From contig PDUO01000002.1 in NCBI GenBank assembly GCA_003008705.1, positions 2,064,898 to 2,128,897 of the forward strand: a stretch of 64,000 nucleotides of DNA. Direction: 5' to 3'. The notes below the pieces were generated by a model. That model was not told where the DNA came from and made no database searches. It saw only the letters and a list, made by a program, of their open reading frames with translations. This DNA comes from Pezicula radicicola. Taxonomy: Eukaryota; Ascomycota; Leotiomycetes; Helotiales; Dermateaceae. The translations under genes were made by a program, and so were the position numbers. Each line of letters opens with the position of its first letter. The first letter of the stretch is position 1. Shown here in pieces: positions 1 to 10,965 of this stretch.

Positions 1-979
1 TCTATTCCCGTTTATTTATTTTAATCTGCAATCTTGTAAGACTACAACCCAGAGCAGGATAAGGAATCCAGGTACGAGAACTACCTGAGCAGATTGCACC
101 ACTTGGGTACTTGCTTGAGCATAGCAAGCACTTTGATTTTCGAACAGCAAAATGACATATAATAAATGCCGTATAATAAAGGACAACGTGATGAGATTTG
201 GTTTGGAGATGAAACGTGTTCTCTAAAATCGGGTTAAGGACCTAGAATCTGCGATGACAACTGCAAAGGTGCTTTCGCTTTTATGCTATTGGCAACAAGA
301 CGAATTGGGCCAGGCTAATGAACCAAGCCCGAAGCCAATAACCTAAGCGAATGCAGTAATAACCAACGAAGGCAGCATCAAAGCAGATCACGGGACAAGT
401 GGAGGTCATGTGAGGTGAGGTACTCGCTAATGTTTGTTTGATAAGAGATCATTATTAACTATTTGGATTGCACTAATTGCCTACCTATCTAGAGCTCCAA
501 AAGTAGAAAAGTAGGATGAGAAGTAGTTGCGCACTGAATAGATCCCCATGTGAGAGCCTATTCACAATTTTTTCTTCATTGTCTACATACAACGCTACAG
601 CTACAGAATACGAAATACCTACTTACCCTACCTCAGTCAGCCCCTTTTTCCTGCTCCCCCACGAAAACAGGTCTGTGCGTCATTCCGCATTCACCCCAAG
701 CCAACGCCAAAACAGGTAGCAGCCCTCTCGCCTCTCGCCTCTCCCCTCACGCCTCAGGCGGCCACTCCACTCCGCCTACGACCGCATCGCGATTCCTCCG
801 TCGGTCAGAAACACGAAAAATTCTCACCCGGCCTGATCTAACGACATATCGTGCCAGCACAACAAAAAAGATCTGAAGATCAACCACAACGCCGCTAAAC
901 CACTCCAAACTTTCAGAATCACCGCACCATGATCCATATTTTTGTTTAAGCAGCTTTTTAGAAGGTCTTTACTCCCAAA
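1..979. other. Intergenic / 5' flank of EPL1
   Basis: No supported gene. Short open frames here have fungal-promoter-like composition and no recognisable protein. The last 150 bases are probably the EPL1 5' untranslated region. The left end may hold the 3' flank of a gene outside the window. Confidence 0.5.
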
Positions 980-2815
980 ATGCGGCCACAGGTGGGCAGA
1001 ACAACCAGAGTCAAGAAGCTTCAACCACGTGCCCCACAACAGGTTTTAAGACAAGATCAGATCGAATCTGATGAATATGATTCACTTCAAGGTCAATACA
1101 AAGTTGAGACGGGTGTAGAGAAGTCTGAAGAGTCGGTATGTTGTGCCCCATCTTGTCACCTATTTTTAGTCATCTTTGTTTGCGGTCACGTGGTCCGCAT
1201 CACACCGCTCTCGAAGCCCATTGATCGAGTCTATGCTACAGAGTTAATACTGACTTCAATCCAAGGAAATTCATCTTCAAGCAGCCTTAGCAGGATCTGG
1301 TGAGAAGGAAGCCGAGGAGATCCCAGCACCTCCTGCACAGGAAAGCAGCAATTTCGATTATGATGCCCTCTACTTCAAGCCAGCCAAGAAGTACTGCACC
1401 TATATCCGCTACTCTCAGACTGTCGAAGAATCTAACGGCTGCCAATATGACATGACAACTGAGGATGACACCTATCTAACAGAGTACAATCAGAAGAAGC
1501 CCTCAACGGCCCAGCTTTCTGAAGATGACTTTGAAAGGATTATGGAGATCTTTGAGAACACGGCTGAAGTCCAGTCTCCTTTCGCATCGGTAGACCAGAC
1601 GACAATACCGTGGGAGACCATGAAACTTGCTTTAAAACAAAAGATGGAACCAAGGTACTTGTTGGTAGCCCAGGAAATTTACGAATACTGGAAGGGTCGA
1701 AGACAAGCTTCTGGCAATCGTCCCCTCCAGCCTAGCCTTAAGTTTGAGACCCATCAAGATAACGATGATGGTGACCCATACGTGTGTTTCCGCCGCCGCG
1801 AGATCCGACAAACCCGAAAGACTAGAGCTCGAGATGTACAAAGTACAGACAAATTGAAGAAGTTGAGGAAAGAGGTCGAGGACGGACGAGAACTGGTCAG
1901 AATGGCGCTGTTTAGAGAAGTAACTAAGAAAGAACTTCTCACAATGGACAAATTGGTCTTTGAACAGCGCCAGAGGGTCAAAGAGGCTAAGGTTCGGCTG
2001 GGTATCAAGGGCGAGGATGACGATCTGATCAACCAACTGGTAAGCAAAACGACTCTTATCCCAATAGAAGCTTTGCTGATCCAATACAGCCTCGCAAGAG
2101 GAAAGCCGCCGACTTCGCTCGACCTAACCAGCAAAGTGGTAGCACTCAGCTCCGCTTGCCAGGCAGAGCGGATGGACGACCGGTTGATGCTGACCTCGTA
2201 TCTCTTTCTGAGCTGCAAGCCAAGAAAGAGGCTGACCTGCGAGACGATCTTGCGCAAAAGGCACAATATTACCGCAAACGCAATGAGAGATTTGTTGATG
2301 TGACACGAGAACCACTTTCGCCAGTACACTTGCCAGGAAAGGAGCTAGCTTTCCGCCCTGCGACTGCGCAATACCAGCTAATGACACCTCCTTCCTCTGT
2401 GACCTCGGAATCATCTGGAGAGAATATAAATTCGTCTAAGATGGAAATCGATACCGCCCCTTTCCGGTTCAGTTCTCCCCCTCCAGAAGACGAGCAGCAG
2501 ACACAACCTGCATATCGTAGAAGAATGGGTCGCTTGAACCGACTGTGGATTGATCGTAGAGGAATACCAACCGCACCAAAAGAAATGGACGAGAACGTAT
2601 CTGACCGATGGAAATATGACCAAGATGATGACGATGAGCAACCTGTCTACATGATGGACGAGTATAGTACCGAAGCCCTAGTGTATCGGTCGAAACTTGC
2701 ATCAACGATCTTTGAGATGCGACGTGCACAGGCAGAGGCTCCTAGGCATGCTAGTAATAGCAGTCCTGCAGCAGTCCGTACTGCTGCTGCAATGAGCCAA
2801 CCAGCTCCAACATGA
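980..2815 (+). CDS. EPL1: Enhancer of polycomb-like protein 1 (NuA4 subunit)
   Basis: Scaffold subunit of the nuclear NuA4/Piccolo histone H4/H2A acetyltransferase, holding Esa1 to the nucleosome. Three exons: 980-1135, 1266-2039, 2090-2815; both introns are phase 0; 551 aa. The N-terminus has the family's basic start followed by VLRQDQIES, then EIHLQAAL just after intron 1. The EPL domain continues with YIRYSQTVEE, the DMTTEDD segment and the WKGRR/RRREIRQTRKTR region. After intron 2 come LRLPGRADGR and DVTREPLSPV, both typical of fungal EPL1. The second splice is required because the frame otherwise runs into unrelated residues; joining at 2039/2090 restores the family sequence. The C-terminus is acidic and Gln/Ala-rich. 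Convergent with RKM4. Family assignment is secure; the intron 2 ends are inferred. Confidence 0.93.
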
Positions 2816-3489
2816 ATAGCGGATATGGAAAGCCTTACTCAAGGCCCTTATTCGAGTACAACCACACTGAGTAGTGATGAGAACCAAAGAGCCTAGCTCC
2901 CCTCTCGCACACTTATCATGAACCAACAACACCACTTCGAGCACACCCTTATGAGCGACCGACTTCGGTACCAATGTAACAACATCCCATTTTAAGGTGC
3001 ATCAAATAGATGGCCCATTTGAGACTTCGCGAGGCGTTGCCAGAACCAAGGCCTAATTAGGGGAGACTTGTCCAGAGTAGACGTTTGATATCAGAACCCG
3101 AAAGATGGTATCTGGCCCTGTTGTATTTTAGCGTGGACGGGAACATGAGGCCAAGTAGAATCTGGTTCTCTGAAAGTTGTGCTGCACTTGGCACATCTAG
3201 AAATACAACTCTGCTGTATTTCTCATTGTCTTCGATTCTGCTGGCAAAGGCTTGGTAACATACCATTGTCTGTTGCCCTCCTGTGATATTTTATCTGCAT
3301 CCTATTTGCTTCCGTGAAATCTAAATGGCATCAGTGCTCATTCTCAAAGTTTGTTTTGTCGGACGGATTGTCACATACCATTGGGATTTGGAATCTGCTT
3401 CCAACCCCAATTTCACCGATATCCACCAAATCCTACTACTTCCATATCAGTCGCGAATGAGTGTTTGAAGTAAATCGGTGTTCATACCT
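2816..3489. other. Intergenic, convergent EPL1/RKM4 3' flanks
   Basis: Tail-to-tail spacer of 674 bases. Only shadow frames are seen; it presumably carries both 3' untranslated regions and polyadenylation signals. Confidence 0.5.
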
Positions 3490-5333
3490 TTACCTATGCC
3501 TTGACCTTTTCTTAGGTGGGGACCTTTCTTCTGTGGCCCTCTTTCCTGTGACTTTAACGGAGACTCTCATACGTTTGTTGTCCCCTCCAAACCCGCTTGC
3601 CTCTTGCATTACCTCCCTTAGCACCAGCTTTTCACCGAGTCGTACGTTTATTGCCATTGTTTTACGGGGCGCCGAGTCTCCACGTCGGAGCAGCTCGTTA
3701 TCCTCTTCCAGTGTTGTAACATATTCTCTCTCTCTCTCCTTCAGTATGGTTACTAAGACCTGACCGGCAAGCTGGGTAGTCAATTTGGAACGGCTGCCAG
3801 GAAGAGAGCTCTGTGAGCTCAAGAGTGACGCCAGATTCTCGTCATTGATAAGCAAAACGTACACTAGTGCCAGAAGCTCGTCGGGAATACTTGGACCGTC
3901 GGATCCTGCGTGGGATAGGTCGTATGATTCTTCATAGACATCTTCGCGCTGTGCAAGTTCTACGCGGATCTGTAGGTCCTGTTCACTTAGTCGTACTGCC
4001 TCTGGTAGGACGCTACTGCTTCTAAATGTTGATATGATAAGGGCTGTCGATACCTCCACGACATCATAGATTTGATACCGGTCGCTTGTATATCCATAGC
4101 GTCGGAGTAGATCAGATTGTGGAAGCTCACCATAATCGTTTAATATTTCCTCTCCTGCGGCAATAGGTTTAGTGGCCACCATGGAGAGCATGTCAGAGTT
4201 GCGAGGACAAAGTCGGGCATTGTTTCTGTCCGCATCGGCGTTAAAAATATCTGCCAGAGGAACCTAAGTAGTCTCCGGTCAGTCTCTAGCCTGTATGTAG
4301 AAAGTGATAACCGTCGTAGCAGATTCTCAGTTACTCAAGTCAATCAAATGATTGAGGTTGGATCCTTCGACTGTACCGCTGAGGTACGATGACCAGCCAT
4401 TCTCTTCCGGAATGTGTACGTACCATAGTTAAGACCGTCTTCTCGTCATCTCCGTTGTCAGACACTAGGTCGTCGCCGTCCTCATCACCATCTTCCTCAC
4501 TGTTTCCTTCCCTTTTCAAGTCAGGGACATCAAAGGCATAGGCCATTATGGTAGAAGCCACACGATGACAGAGCTCAACGCTATAGTTAGCCAGTCCTAA
4601 CGGCGCAAGATGTTGCTCGAACATCTCTTCTGCATTGGATTTCGAAATCTTATGTAGCACAGAGGATGCCTGTAGCTCAGTGAGCTCCTCCTGGTTCCAG
4701 AACACTAAGCTATCGAGTTCTTCAGGGAGCACTTCAAAGTATTTACACCACATCGAGCTCGGATTTGCGCTTTCGAATATCATGACCGCTGTCAGAGCCT
4801 ACGGAATCCAAGATTAGCTTCATACGCTGGAGCCATATATCGAAACTACTTCATGTCCCAACAGAGGAAACCGAGAGCAGGTAGAACAAAACGAAGAATT
4901 CCAATTACCAGCCAACTCGGCATTCCCGCTAGAACTTGTGCCTTTGAGCTTAGAAACCCGGTGTTATCATGCGTAATGGCATTCTCGACCGTGAGTACAG
5001 ATGTGCGTAGGATGCTGCAAATCTCCTCCCCTTCCGCGAATGGTTCTATAGCAACTGGAAGTGAGGTCAGCGCGAGTTCCAATGTAGTAGACCAGGTACC
5101 TTAGACAAATATTTCATTGCCAGGTCTTACTGAGTTACTCGAAGTTACTCAGGAACTTAACTGGGTAACTTGAAGAGTAAAGGCCATGGAGAGAAGGGGA
5201 GAGTCTTACCAATTCCACGCCCACGACCTTTCGAACGCAAGTCAACTAGTTCCATTTTTTGGCTCGCCTTTGTCCCTACTGTTCGCAACCAAGACAGAAA
5301 GTCTGCCGTGGTCTTTTCGAAGTTTTCCTCCAT
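3490..5333 (-). CDS. RKM4: SET-domain ribosomal lysine methyltransferase (RKM4/SETD6-like)
   Basis: SET-domain protein lysine methyltransferase. Yeast Rkm4 methylates ribosomal protein L42; the substrate here is inferred from that family. Four exons: 5333-5210, 5054-4909, 4798-4424, 4263-3490; 472 aa, close to yeast Rkm4. Seen: N-terminal GRGRGIVAIEPF (start of the SET domain, formed across intron 1), then SVLTVENA, the SWL-ALTAVMIFE join across intron 2, VPLADIFNADADRNNARL across intron 3, and NDYGELPQSDLLRRYGY, the conserved SET cofactor/substrate-pocket tyrosine segment. The C-terminal Rubis-substrate-binding-like domain ends in MAINVRLGEK and a basic tail. An acidic insertion (EEDGDEDGDD) lies within the iSET region. 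Divergent from KAE1 across 714 bases. RKM4 rather than another SETD6-class member is likely but not proven. Confidence 0.88.
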
Positions 5334-6047
5334 CTTGAGAGAGCAGTGGAAGGCCGAGTACTTAAGGACGATTGTGAGTGTGGCGGGTGGAGGAGATGTG
5401 TGCCTGTGTACCAGGCAAGTAAGTGAAGAACGCTCACACACAATTTCTCGGATGCTACGATATGACGCTAAAAACTACAGTAGCCGCCCTGAAGCAGCCA
5501 AACCCACCATACGCCCAAATGTTGCACGGAGAATTCAGTGGTTTGCAGACTACAATTCTATTTCGGTTCATAGACAATGAGTTAATTGTCTGATACGTAA
5601 GAAATTAAATCCAAAGAGCCTTCATAATTGCCAATTTCAGCGCATAAGTACTGTACGTACTGAAGCATTTCGTCGGCTATCGGATTGGCGCACCGAAGAC
5701 TCCTAATCGTTATCGAGAAGTCAACACAAAGAAGCTCGCAGAACCAAGAGCGCATCACGGTTGCTTTTCAAGACATTACAGAGAGCCAACATTCCCAAAC
5801 ACCTAATTTCTCAAATTCTCGTCCATCACACTTTTGTGTGTTCTAAACAGCAAGCGCTGCTCCGCTGCAGCGGTCAAGGAAAAGTTCAACCCTTACGGAC
5901 CCACCTTTGCCTTATCGAACTCACAATCTTTCTGCGGGCGAGGTGAGGGGCTCGAAATCCTGTCTGTACCTGTCATACTTCGCGACAAGCTTCTGTCCTC
6001 AAGAGTGCAAAAGGATACCAACCTACGCCAAAACACCTGTTTTCACA
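5334..6047. promoter_or_regulatory. Divergent RKM4/KAE1 intergenic region
   Basis: Spacer of 714 bases between two head-to-head starts, so it must hold both promoters. The KAE1 frame stays open for 47 codons upstream of its ATG but contains no ATG, so no longer KAE1 form is supported. No other gene is seen. Confidence 0.55.
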
Positions 6048-7094
6048 ATGATTGCCATCGGCCTGGAAGGCAGCGCCAATAAACTTGGTGTGGGTATCAT
6101 ATCCCATCCTAAAGGCAAGCCCGCCATCATCCTCTCCAATATACGCCACACTTTCGTCTCCCCGCCTGGAGAGGGCTTCCTCCCAAAAGACACAGCGAAA
6201 CATCATCGGTCATGGGTAGTTAAGCTTGTAAAGCAGGCTCTGGCTGAGTCCAAGGTCAAGGTTAGTGATGTCGACTGCATATGCTATACCAAGGGACCTG
6301 GAATGGGCGCTCCGTTGCAAAGTGTAGCAGTTGCAGCCCGAATGTTGTCTTTACTGTGGGGAAAGGAACTTATTGGTGTCAACCACTGTGTCGGGCATAT
6401 TGAAATGGGAAGAGAGATTACAGGTGCGCAAAACCCGGTGGTACTGTATGTCAGTGGAGGCAATACACAGGTTATTGCGTACGCGGAGCAACGATATCGG
6501 ATTTTTGGAGAAGCGCTAGACATTGCTGTTGGAAATTGTCTCGATCGATTTGCCAGGACGCTCAGGATTAGCAATGATCCTGCACCGGGGTACAATATTG
6601 AGCAGTTGGCAAAGAAAGGGAAGGTTCTACTCGATTTGCCATATGCTGTCAAGGGAATGGATTGCTCGTTCTCAGGAATTCTAGCAAGCATCGATACTTT
6701 GGCCGCAGAACTGGAAAAAAATCCCCAATGGGAGGATCCCATCACAGGAGATACCATTACTACCGCGGATTTGTGCTTCAGTCTGCAGGAGACTGTCTAC
6801 GCTATGTTGGTTGAAATTACCGAAAGGGCGATGGCTCATGTTGGAAGTAAGCAAGTGCTGATTGTTGGAGGTGTTGGGAGCAACGAGAGACTGCAAGAGA
6901 TGATGGGTCTGATGGCAAAGGACAGAGGCGGCAGTGTTTTTGCTACTGATGAGCGCTATTGCATCGACAATGGCATCATGATTGCGCATGCGGGTTTGTT
7001 GGCGTACGAAACGGGGTTCAGAACCCCATTGGAAGAAAGTACGTGTACGCAGCGCTTTAGGACTGACGAGGTCTTTGTCAAATGGAGAGATTGA
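6048..7094 (+). CDS. KAE1: tRNA threonylcarbamoyladenosine synthase Kae1 (KEOPS/EKC subunit)
   Basis: Catalytic subunit of the KEOPS/EKC complex, which transfers the threonylcarbamoyl group to A37 of ANN-decoding tRNAs (t6A); cytosolic/nuclear. Single exon, 348 aa, the usual Kae1 length. The start was chosen because the family begins with the short [12 protein letters not shown] strand. Seen: ASKHA-fold first phosphate loop (GLEGSANK), [10 protein letters not shown] near residue 85, metal-binding [11 protein letters not shown] with His113 and His117, YVSGGNTQV near 135, [17 protein letters not shown], and KGMDCSFSG. The C-terminal [13 protein letters not shown] and [12 protein letters not shown] segments complete the fold. 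There is no mitochondrial targeting sequence, which separates it from Qri7. Convergent with the small membrane-protein gene 124 bases downstream. Confidence 0.97.
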   Translation: MIAIGLEGSANKLGVGIISHPKGKPAIILSNIRHTFVSPPGEGFLPKDTAKHHRSWVVKLVKQALAESKVKVSDVDCICYTKGPGMGAPLQSVAVAARMLSLLWGKELIGVNHCVGHIEMGREITGAQNPVVLYVSGGNTQVIAYAEQRYRIFGEALDIAVGNCLDRFARTLRISNDPAPGYNIEQLAKKGKVLLDLPYAVKGMDCSFSGILASIDTLAAELEKNPQWEDPITGDTITTADLCFSLQETVYAMLVEITERAMAHVGSKQVLIVGGVGSNERLQEMMGLMAKDRGGSVFATDERYCIDNGIMIAHAGLLAYETGFRTPLEESTCTQRFRTDEVFVKWRD

Positions 7095-7218
7095 AGAATT
7101 ATGGTAGTCTCTGAGTATTTGACACTTTGAGATAGTACGATGTGGGTAAATTGGTCGGGAACGAAACTGCATTCTTTTACCGAACCACCTATCGGCCAAT
7201 ATTATACGGTATTGTTAC

Positions 7219-7811
7219 TCAATAGCCATCCTCCGAATCATCGTCCTCCTCGAGAATGGTCTGGCCAAGCACGCCCTTCTCATCCCTCCGCCTACCTGCA
7301 TCTTTTTCCAGCCATTTCTGCAGCGAACTGTCGGCCTTCCATCTCGTTTGGTCGCGATCGCGCTCGCTCCTTGCTATGGAATTCTCCAGTTGCCAGGCCT
7401 CCTCAAGTTTCTTCTGCTCTCGTGCAGCCCGAACTGAAGCAGCTGTGCGACCCTTTCCTTCTGGCACTGGCACTGGTTGCAGGTCGAGAAGGGATATGAG
7501 TACGGTAGACGAGAGATGCAGTACAGTCCCCGTGAAGATGCCAATGAGCGCTGCTACGCCGAGATATATGTATAGAGTCTTGGGGAAATGTTACTGAGCT
7601 GCAGTCCCGTTGTTTGTTGAATGGAGCTATGATGACGCACCTCAAACTTAGCTAGTAGTCTCAATGGAAGCATAAAGCTCGTCAATATGTAGCCTCCTAA
7701 GTGTAAGAAGGGTGCCAGAGGTATCAGCAACCAGCCGAGAAGGGTTGTCAAAGGGAGAGTTAGGTAGTAGAGAATGCCCCAAGTGATTTTGAGCCATGCC
7801 AGGTCTGCCAT
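7219..7811 (-). CDS. Conserved small membrane protein, unknown function
   Basis: I do not recognise a named family. Two exons: 7811-7641 and 7578-7219 (intron 62 nt, phase 0), 176 aa. Seen: two or three hydrophobic segments in the first 60 residues (around WGILYYLTLPLTTLLGWLLI and a second stretch ending LPLRLLAKFE). A further hydrophobic segment follows the splice (YLGVAALIGIF, then VLISLLDL). The charged C-terminal half has REQKKLEEAW and SERDRDQTRWK, looks helical or coiled-coil, and ends in an acidic EEDDDSEDGY tail. This resembles a fungal ER or nuclear-membrane protein with a cytosolic charged tail, but that is inference. It is head-to-head with the AMPK beta gene and tail-to-tail with KAE1. 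The join is well supported because both exons continue hydrophobic sequence in frame. Confidence 0.75.
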
Positions 7812-8354
7812 CTCGCTGGATTGAAGCGCGGTACAGCGCAATGCAACGAGGTAGCCGTCACTAACTGTATTTGTTTTGAGGATGGTGATGCGAGATTTCG
7901 AGCCAACAATAGCTCTCCTCTAACAGCTCGGACTTCAGATGACGGTATGCTGATCGAACACAATCCTTGTCGTACGCTAGGCGTTGTGTGGGTGGTGGGG
8001 CTCTGGGGAAGAAGAAGGTGAGAGAAGTTAGAGAGGAGGCGTGCGGGCGACCAACAAACAGACAGACAAACAGACCGTCGCAGCTTGCTCTATCTACTCT
8101 ACCGTACTTCGTACTGCACACTGCACACTGCATCCTCCATCCACCAAATGCTATAGGGAAGAAAGAAGAACAAACCTGTCGTGCTACGCTGTCAACAGCC
8201 ATTGGATATCCCATCTATCTATATGTTATATATCAATTTATCTTCATCTCTATCCTCAATCCTCCACCTCTCTCATACGGATCTTCGCATAATGAACGAC
8301 TGAAGCGTGCTGCTGGCCCAACGAACCTAATCACACGACCGGCCAACCGTCAGA
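7812..8354. promoter_or_regulatory. Divergent promoter region, membrane protein / AMPK beta
   Basis: Head-to-head spacer of 543 bases with pyrimidine-rich stretches near 8205-8290, a common feature of fungal core promoters. Open frames across it are low-complexity and unsupported. Confidence 0.5.
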
Positions 8355-10002
8355 ATGGGGAACCAAAACTCCACGAACTCGAAGCCGCCCTCTGCCTCGA
8401 CGACGCCTGTCACTTCGTCGCCCGCAAACCATGAATCCCCGAGAGCACCGCTGCCGTCGTCGCGACGAGATCCTAAGAATCTGAACCTGATTCACTCACA
8501 GCGAACCACAGCGGCCCCTCCCGAACCTTCCCAAGCTCAAGCTCGTGGTGCAGTAACACACCGAACTGGCACTGGCGCTTCCCAATCCAGCAATCCTGTG
8601 TCGCAGTTCCGTGACGCACGAGGAAGTCGCAATCATCACAATCACTCGACGCACTCGACGCACTCGATTCACTCAACTCCGTCGACCCACACCAACTCCT
8701 CCTCCAACTCGGCGCATATGGGTGCGCAGCAATCCAAATCAGAGCCCAAACCTGTTGAACAAGCCAGCCAACCAGTCGCTGTCCCGGTACCCATCTCTCA
8801 TACCGATTCGTCATCTTCCAGGTCTCACCAGTCACACTCACTCGAGCCCTCAGGCCCCCCAGCAACACAGGACATGTCATACCACCTCACGAGACCGCCG
8901 CGATTGCCCCTCCCCATCGAGGAGGAGGTACATACGCCTGGCTCTCCCATCGTTGCGAACTCTGATAGTGAAGTCGAAGCTTCTGTACCAACCCTCGACC
9001 TAGAGACTACCGAACACGAAGTTCTTCCACGCAAATCATCGGCGCTGAGCAGCACCACAGTCGAGGAGGACGATGACGCTGAGGAGTTGGCCGTGGATAA
9101 GACAAAGGCTACCGTGCCAACCATCTTTGAATGGCGGAGAGGTGGTGACAAGGTCTACGTGACTGGATCCATTTTTCAGTGGAATAAGAAGCATAGACTG
9201 CATCCAGTGTTCGTATTCACCTCGCGCACTTTGCATGACATACGATGGCTTTCTTCACTTTTGTATACAATAAATTTTTTTGGGAACTGACATTAACTTG
9301 TAGGGAGGGCGAGCCGGGCCTTCTGCGAGCTACCATTCATGTTCGACCTGGTACCCACCATGTCCGATTTCTTGTAGACGGAGCCATGCAATGCTCACCG
9401 GATCTTCCTACCACGGTCGATTTCGGCAATAACCTCGTCAACTATGTAGAAGTCAGCGCAGATGATCTTCCACCTGATACTGCGGCCTCTGCGACAGGGA
9501 CAGGAGCACCAGTCATCAGTGCTGAAGAGACAACAACTTCTGACTCCAAGACAGAAGACGAAAGCGCGAAGGATGAGGTAGCTAAGCCAGCTGTAAAGGC
9601 CAAGCCAGTCTTACCAGCTGCACGTTATACTTCTCAGATTCCTCAGTTTCTGGAAGATCTTGACAAGGCAGAAGATACTCAGGCCTACCAGTATGCAGCG
9701 GCCGCAATTGAAAAACTGCCCACACCACCAAGTCTCCCCGGATTTTTGGGCAAGCCAATCTTGAATGCCAATCCACCGATGAAGGATGATAACAGTGTTT
9801 TGATTATGCCAAACCACACTGTTCTGAACCATCTTACAACTAGCAGCATCAAGAACAATGTTCTCGCTGTTGCTGCAACGACTAGGTACAAGCGAAAGGT
9901 GAACACTAACTCCCTGCCCGAGTCAGACATCAGATTGCTGACATAGATTTGCAGTATGTAACAACAATCATGTATAAGCCAACCGGGATTGGAGAGGACT
10001 GA
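8355..10002 (+). CDS. GAL83: SNF1/AMPK kinase beta subunit (Gal83/Sip2 type)
   Basis: Beta scaffold of the SNF1/AMPK complex, linking the catalytic alpha and regulatory gamma subunits; controls glucose derepression. Exons 8355-9206, 9308-9898, 9955-10002; about 496 aa. Seen: N-terminal MGNQNS, a classic N-myristoylation context, then about 250 low-complexity Ser/His/Pro residues including a short His-Ser-Thr repeat. The glycogen-binding CBM48 follows (FEWRRGGDKVYVTGSI, QWNKKHRLHP, then RPGTHHVRFLVDG after the splice). The C-terminal ASC/AMPKBI domain has QIPQFLEDL, LPGFLGKPILN, MPNHTVLNHL and the terminal KYVTTIMYKPTG, which needs the last small exon. The intron 2 join is firm. The intron 1 acceptor is ambiguous: the nearest TAG breaks frame with the only sensible donor, while an AG four bases downstream keeps it. 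Confidence 0.92.
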
Positions 10003-10583
10003 AGAACTACATTGAAGAAGTAGAAAGTAGAATTAGAGGCAACTGGCAGTAACATACAAATTCGCTAGTCAGATGATCGCAATGGTTGTGGCACAAGCGT
10101 AATGGTGCTGTTTCAGCAATCAAACATCCTTTCCGTGGAGGATCCTAGCCCTGAGGTGGTGCTACTTGGTAGCTTGCTGGTATTTTCATACCCATGGACA
10201 GAACGCACTAAGTGCTTTGGCATCTCTTTGATTGGGATCTCTCTGATTGAGAACCGGTAGCTGCTAGCAGATCTGTGTTCAGAAGAAGACTCCTTTCCTC
10301 TCGTGATTTTTGCACAACTGCTCGTCCCAAAGTGAACCTCATGTGCCCAAGCCTACTCGTTGGCGACCATATAATTTTCTGAGTGAAACAATTTAATTCT
10401 TTATCTTTGGTAAATTAAACGCTTTAGCAGAGGATTTTTAGGGGCGCGGGCTCTGATTAGTTAGAGAGTTTGCGGGAGTTATAAAATCTCGCTTACGTAT
10501 TTAGCCTTGAGATAATTCCAGCATTTCATTTTGAACATCACGTGATCGCCAACGAGTGATAAGAATAACAGAAATAATAGGTT
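10003..10583. other. Intergenic, left edge of AT-rich island
   Basis: No gene seen. Base composition shifts to AT-rich from about 10,380 rightwards, marking the start of the transposon-derived island. A short palindrome ATCACGTGAT lies near 10,539. Confidence 0.5.
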
Positions 10584-10624
10584 GATTGTCTGAATAGCTT
10601 CATTAATTTAGACAATTTATACTA
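10584..10624 (+). repeat. Partial 5' LTR of copia relic
   Basis: About 40 bases matching the 3' part of the LTR at 11,937-12,070. The sequence after it (GGTTATAAGCCCGGC) is in the position of a primer-binding site. The left part of this LTR is not recognisable. Confidence 0.6.
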
Positions 10625-10800
10625 TATACAGGTTATAAGCCCGGCTTCTACGCTATTCGATTCTATTAATATAACGACTTCTACAGCTATATTAGAAGGC
10701 TATTATACCTGCAAATAGGGACGCATTTCGATCCTTACAGGAGATAATTATTCCGACTTTTCAAGGATATACAAAGCAGCCTTAATTTTATCGAATACTA

Positions 10801-10939
10801 TACGAACTTGTTTATAAGATATTATTTTAAATAAATATTTATTTAGATAATTTAAGTAACTCACTTAATCTAGGTAACTCACTTGATCTAGGTAACTTAG
10901 TTGCCCTAATGAAAATGATCTCTTATAAACCAATTCGTA
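10801..10939. mobile_element. MITE-like element with terminal inverted repeats and TA duplication
   Basis: The left end CGAACTTGTTTATAAGA (10,803-10,819) and the reverse complement of the right end (10,921-10,937, CGAATTGGTTTATAAGA) match at 15 of 17 positions. Each end abuts a TA (10,801-10,802 and 10,938-10,939), as expected for a Tc1/mariner-type target duplication. The interior of about 100 bases is non-coding and contains two near-identical 18-bp units (from 10,857) resembling TAACTCACTTAATCTAGG. It lies inside the copia relic, between its 5' LTR and gag, so it looks nested. Only this copy is visible; family status is inferred. Confidence 0.5.
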
Positions 10940-10965
10940 GGGTACCTAGCCTATCGTTAATAGAA

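Noticed and set aside
4660..4710. tRNA-like GTAGCTCAGTGAG...GGTTCCAGAAC
   Set aside because: It lies inside a conserved RKM4 exon; the boxes are coincidental and no acceptor stem forms.
5907..6047. N-terminal extension of KAE1 as a mitochondrial presequence
   Set aside because: No ATG in the extension; the family starts at MIAIGLEG.
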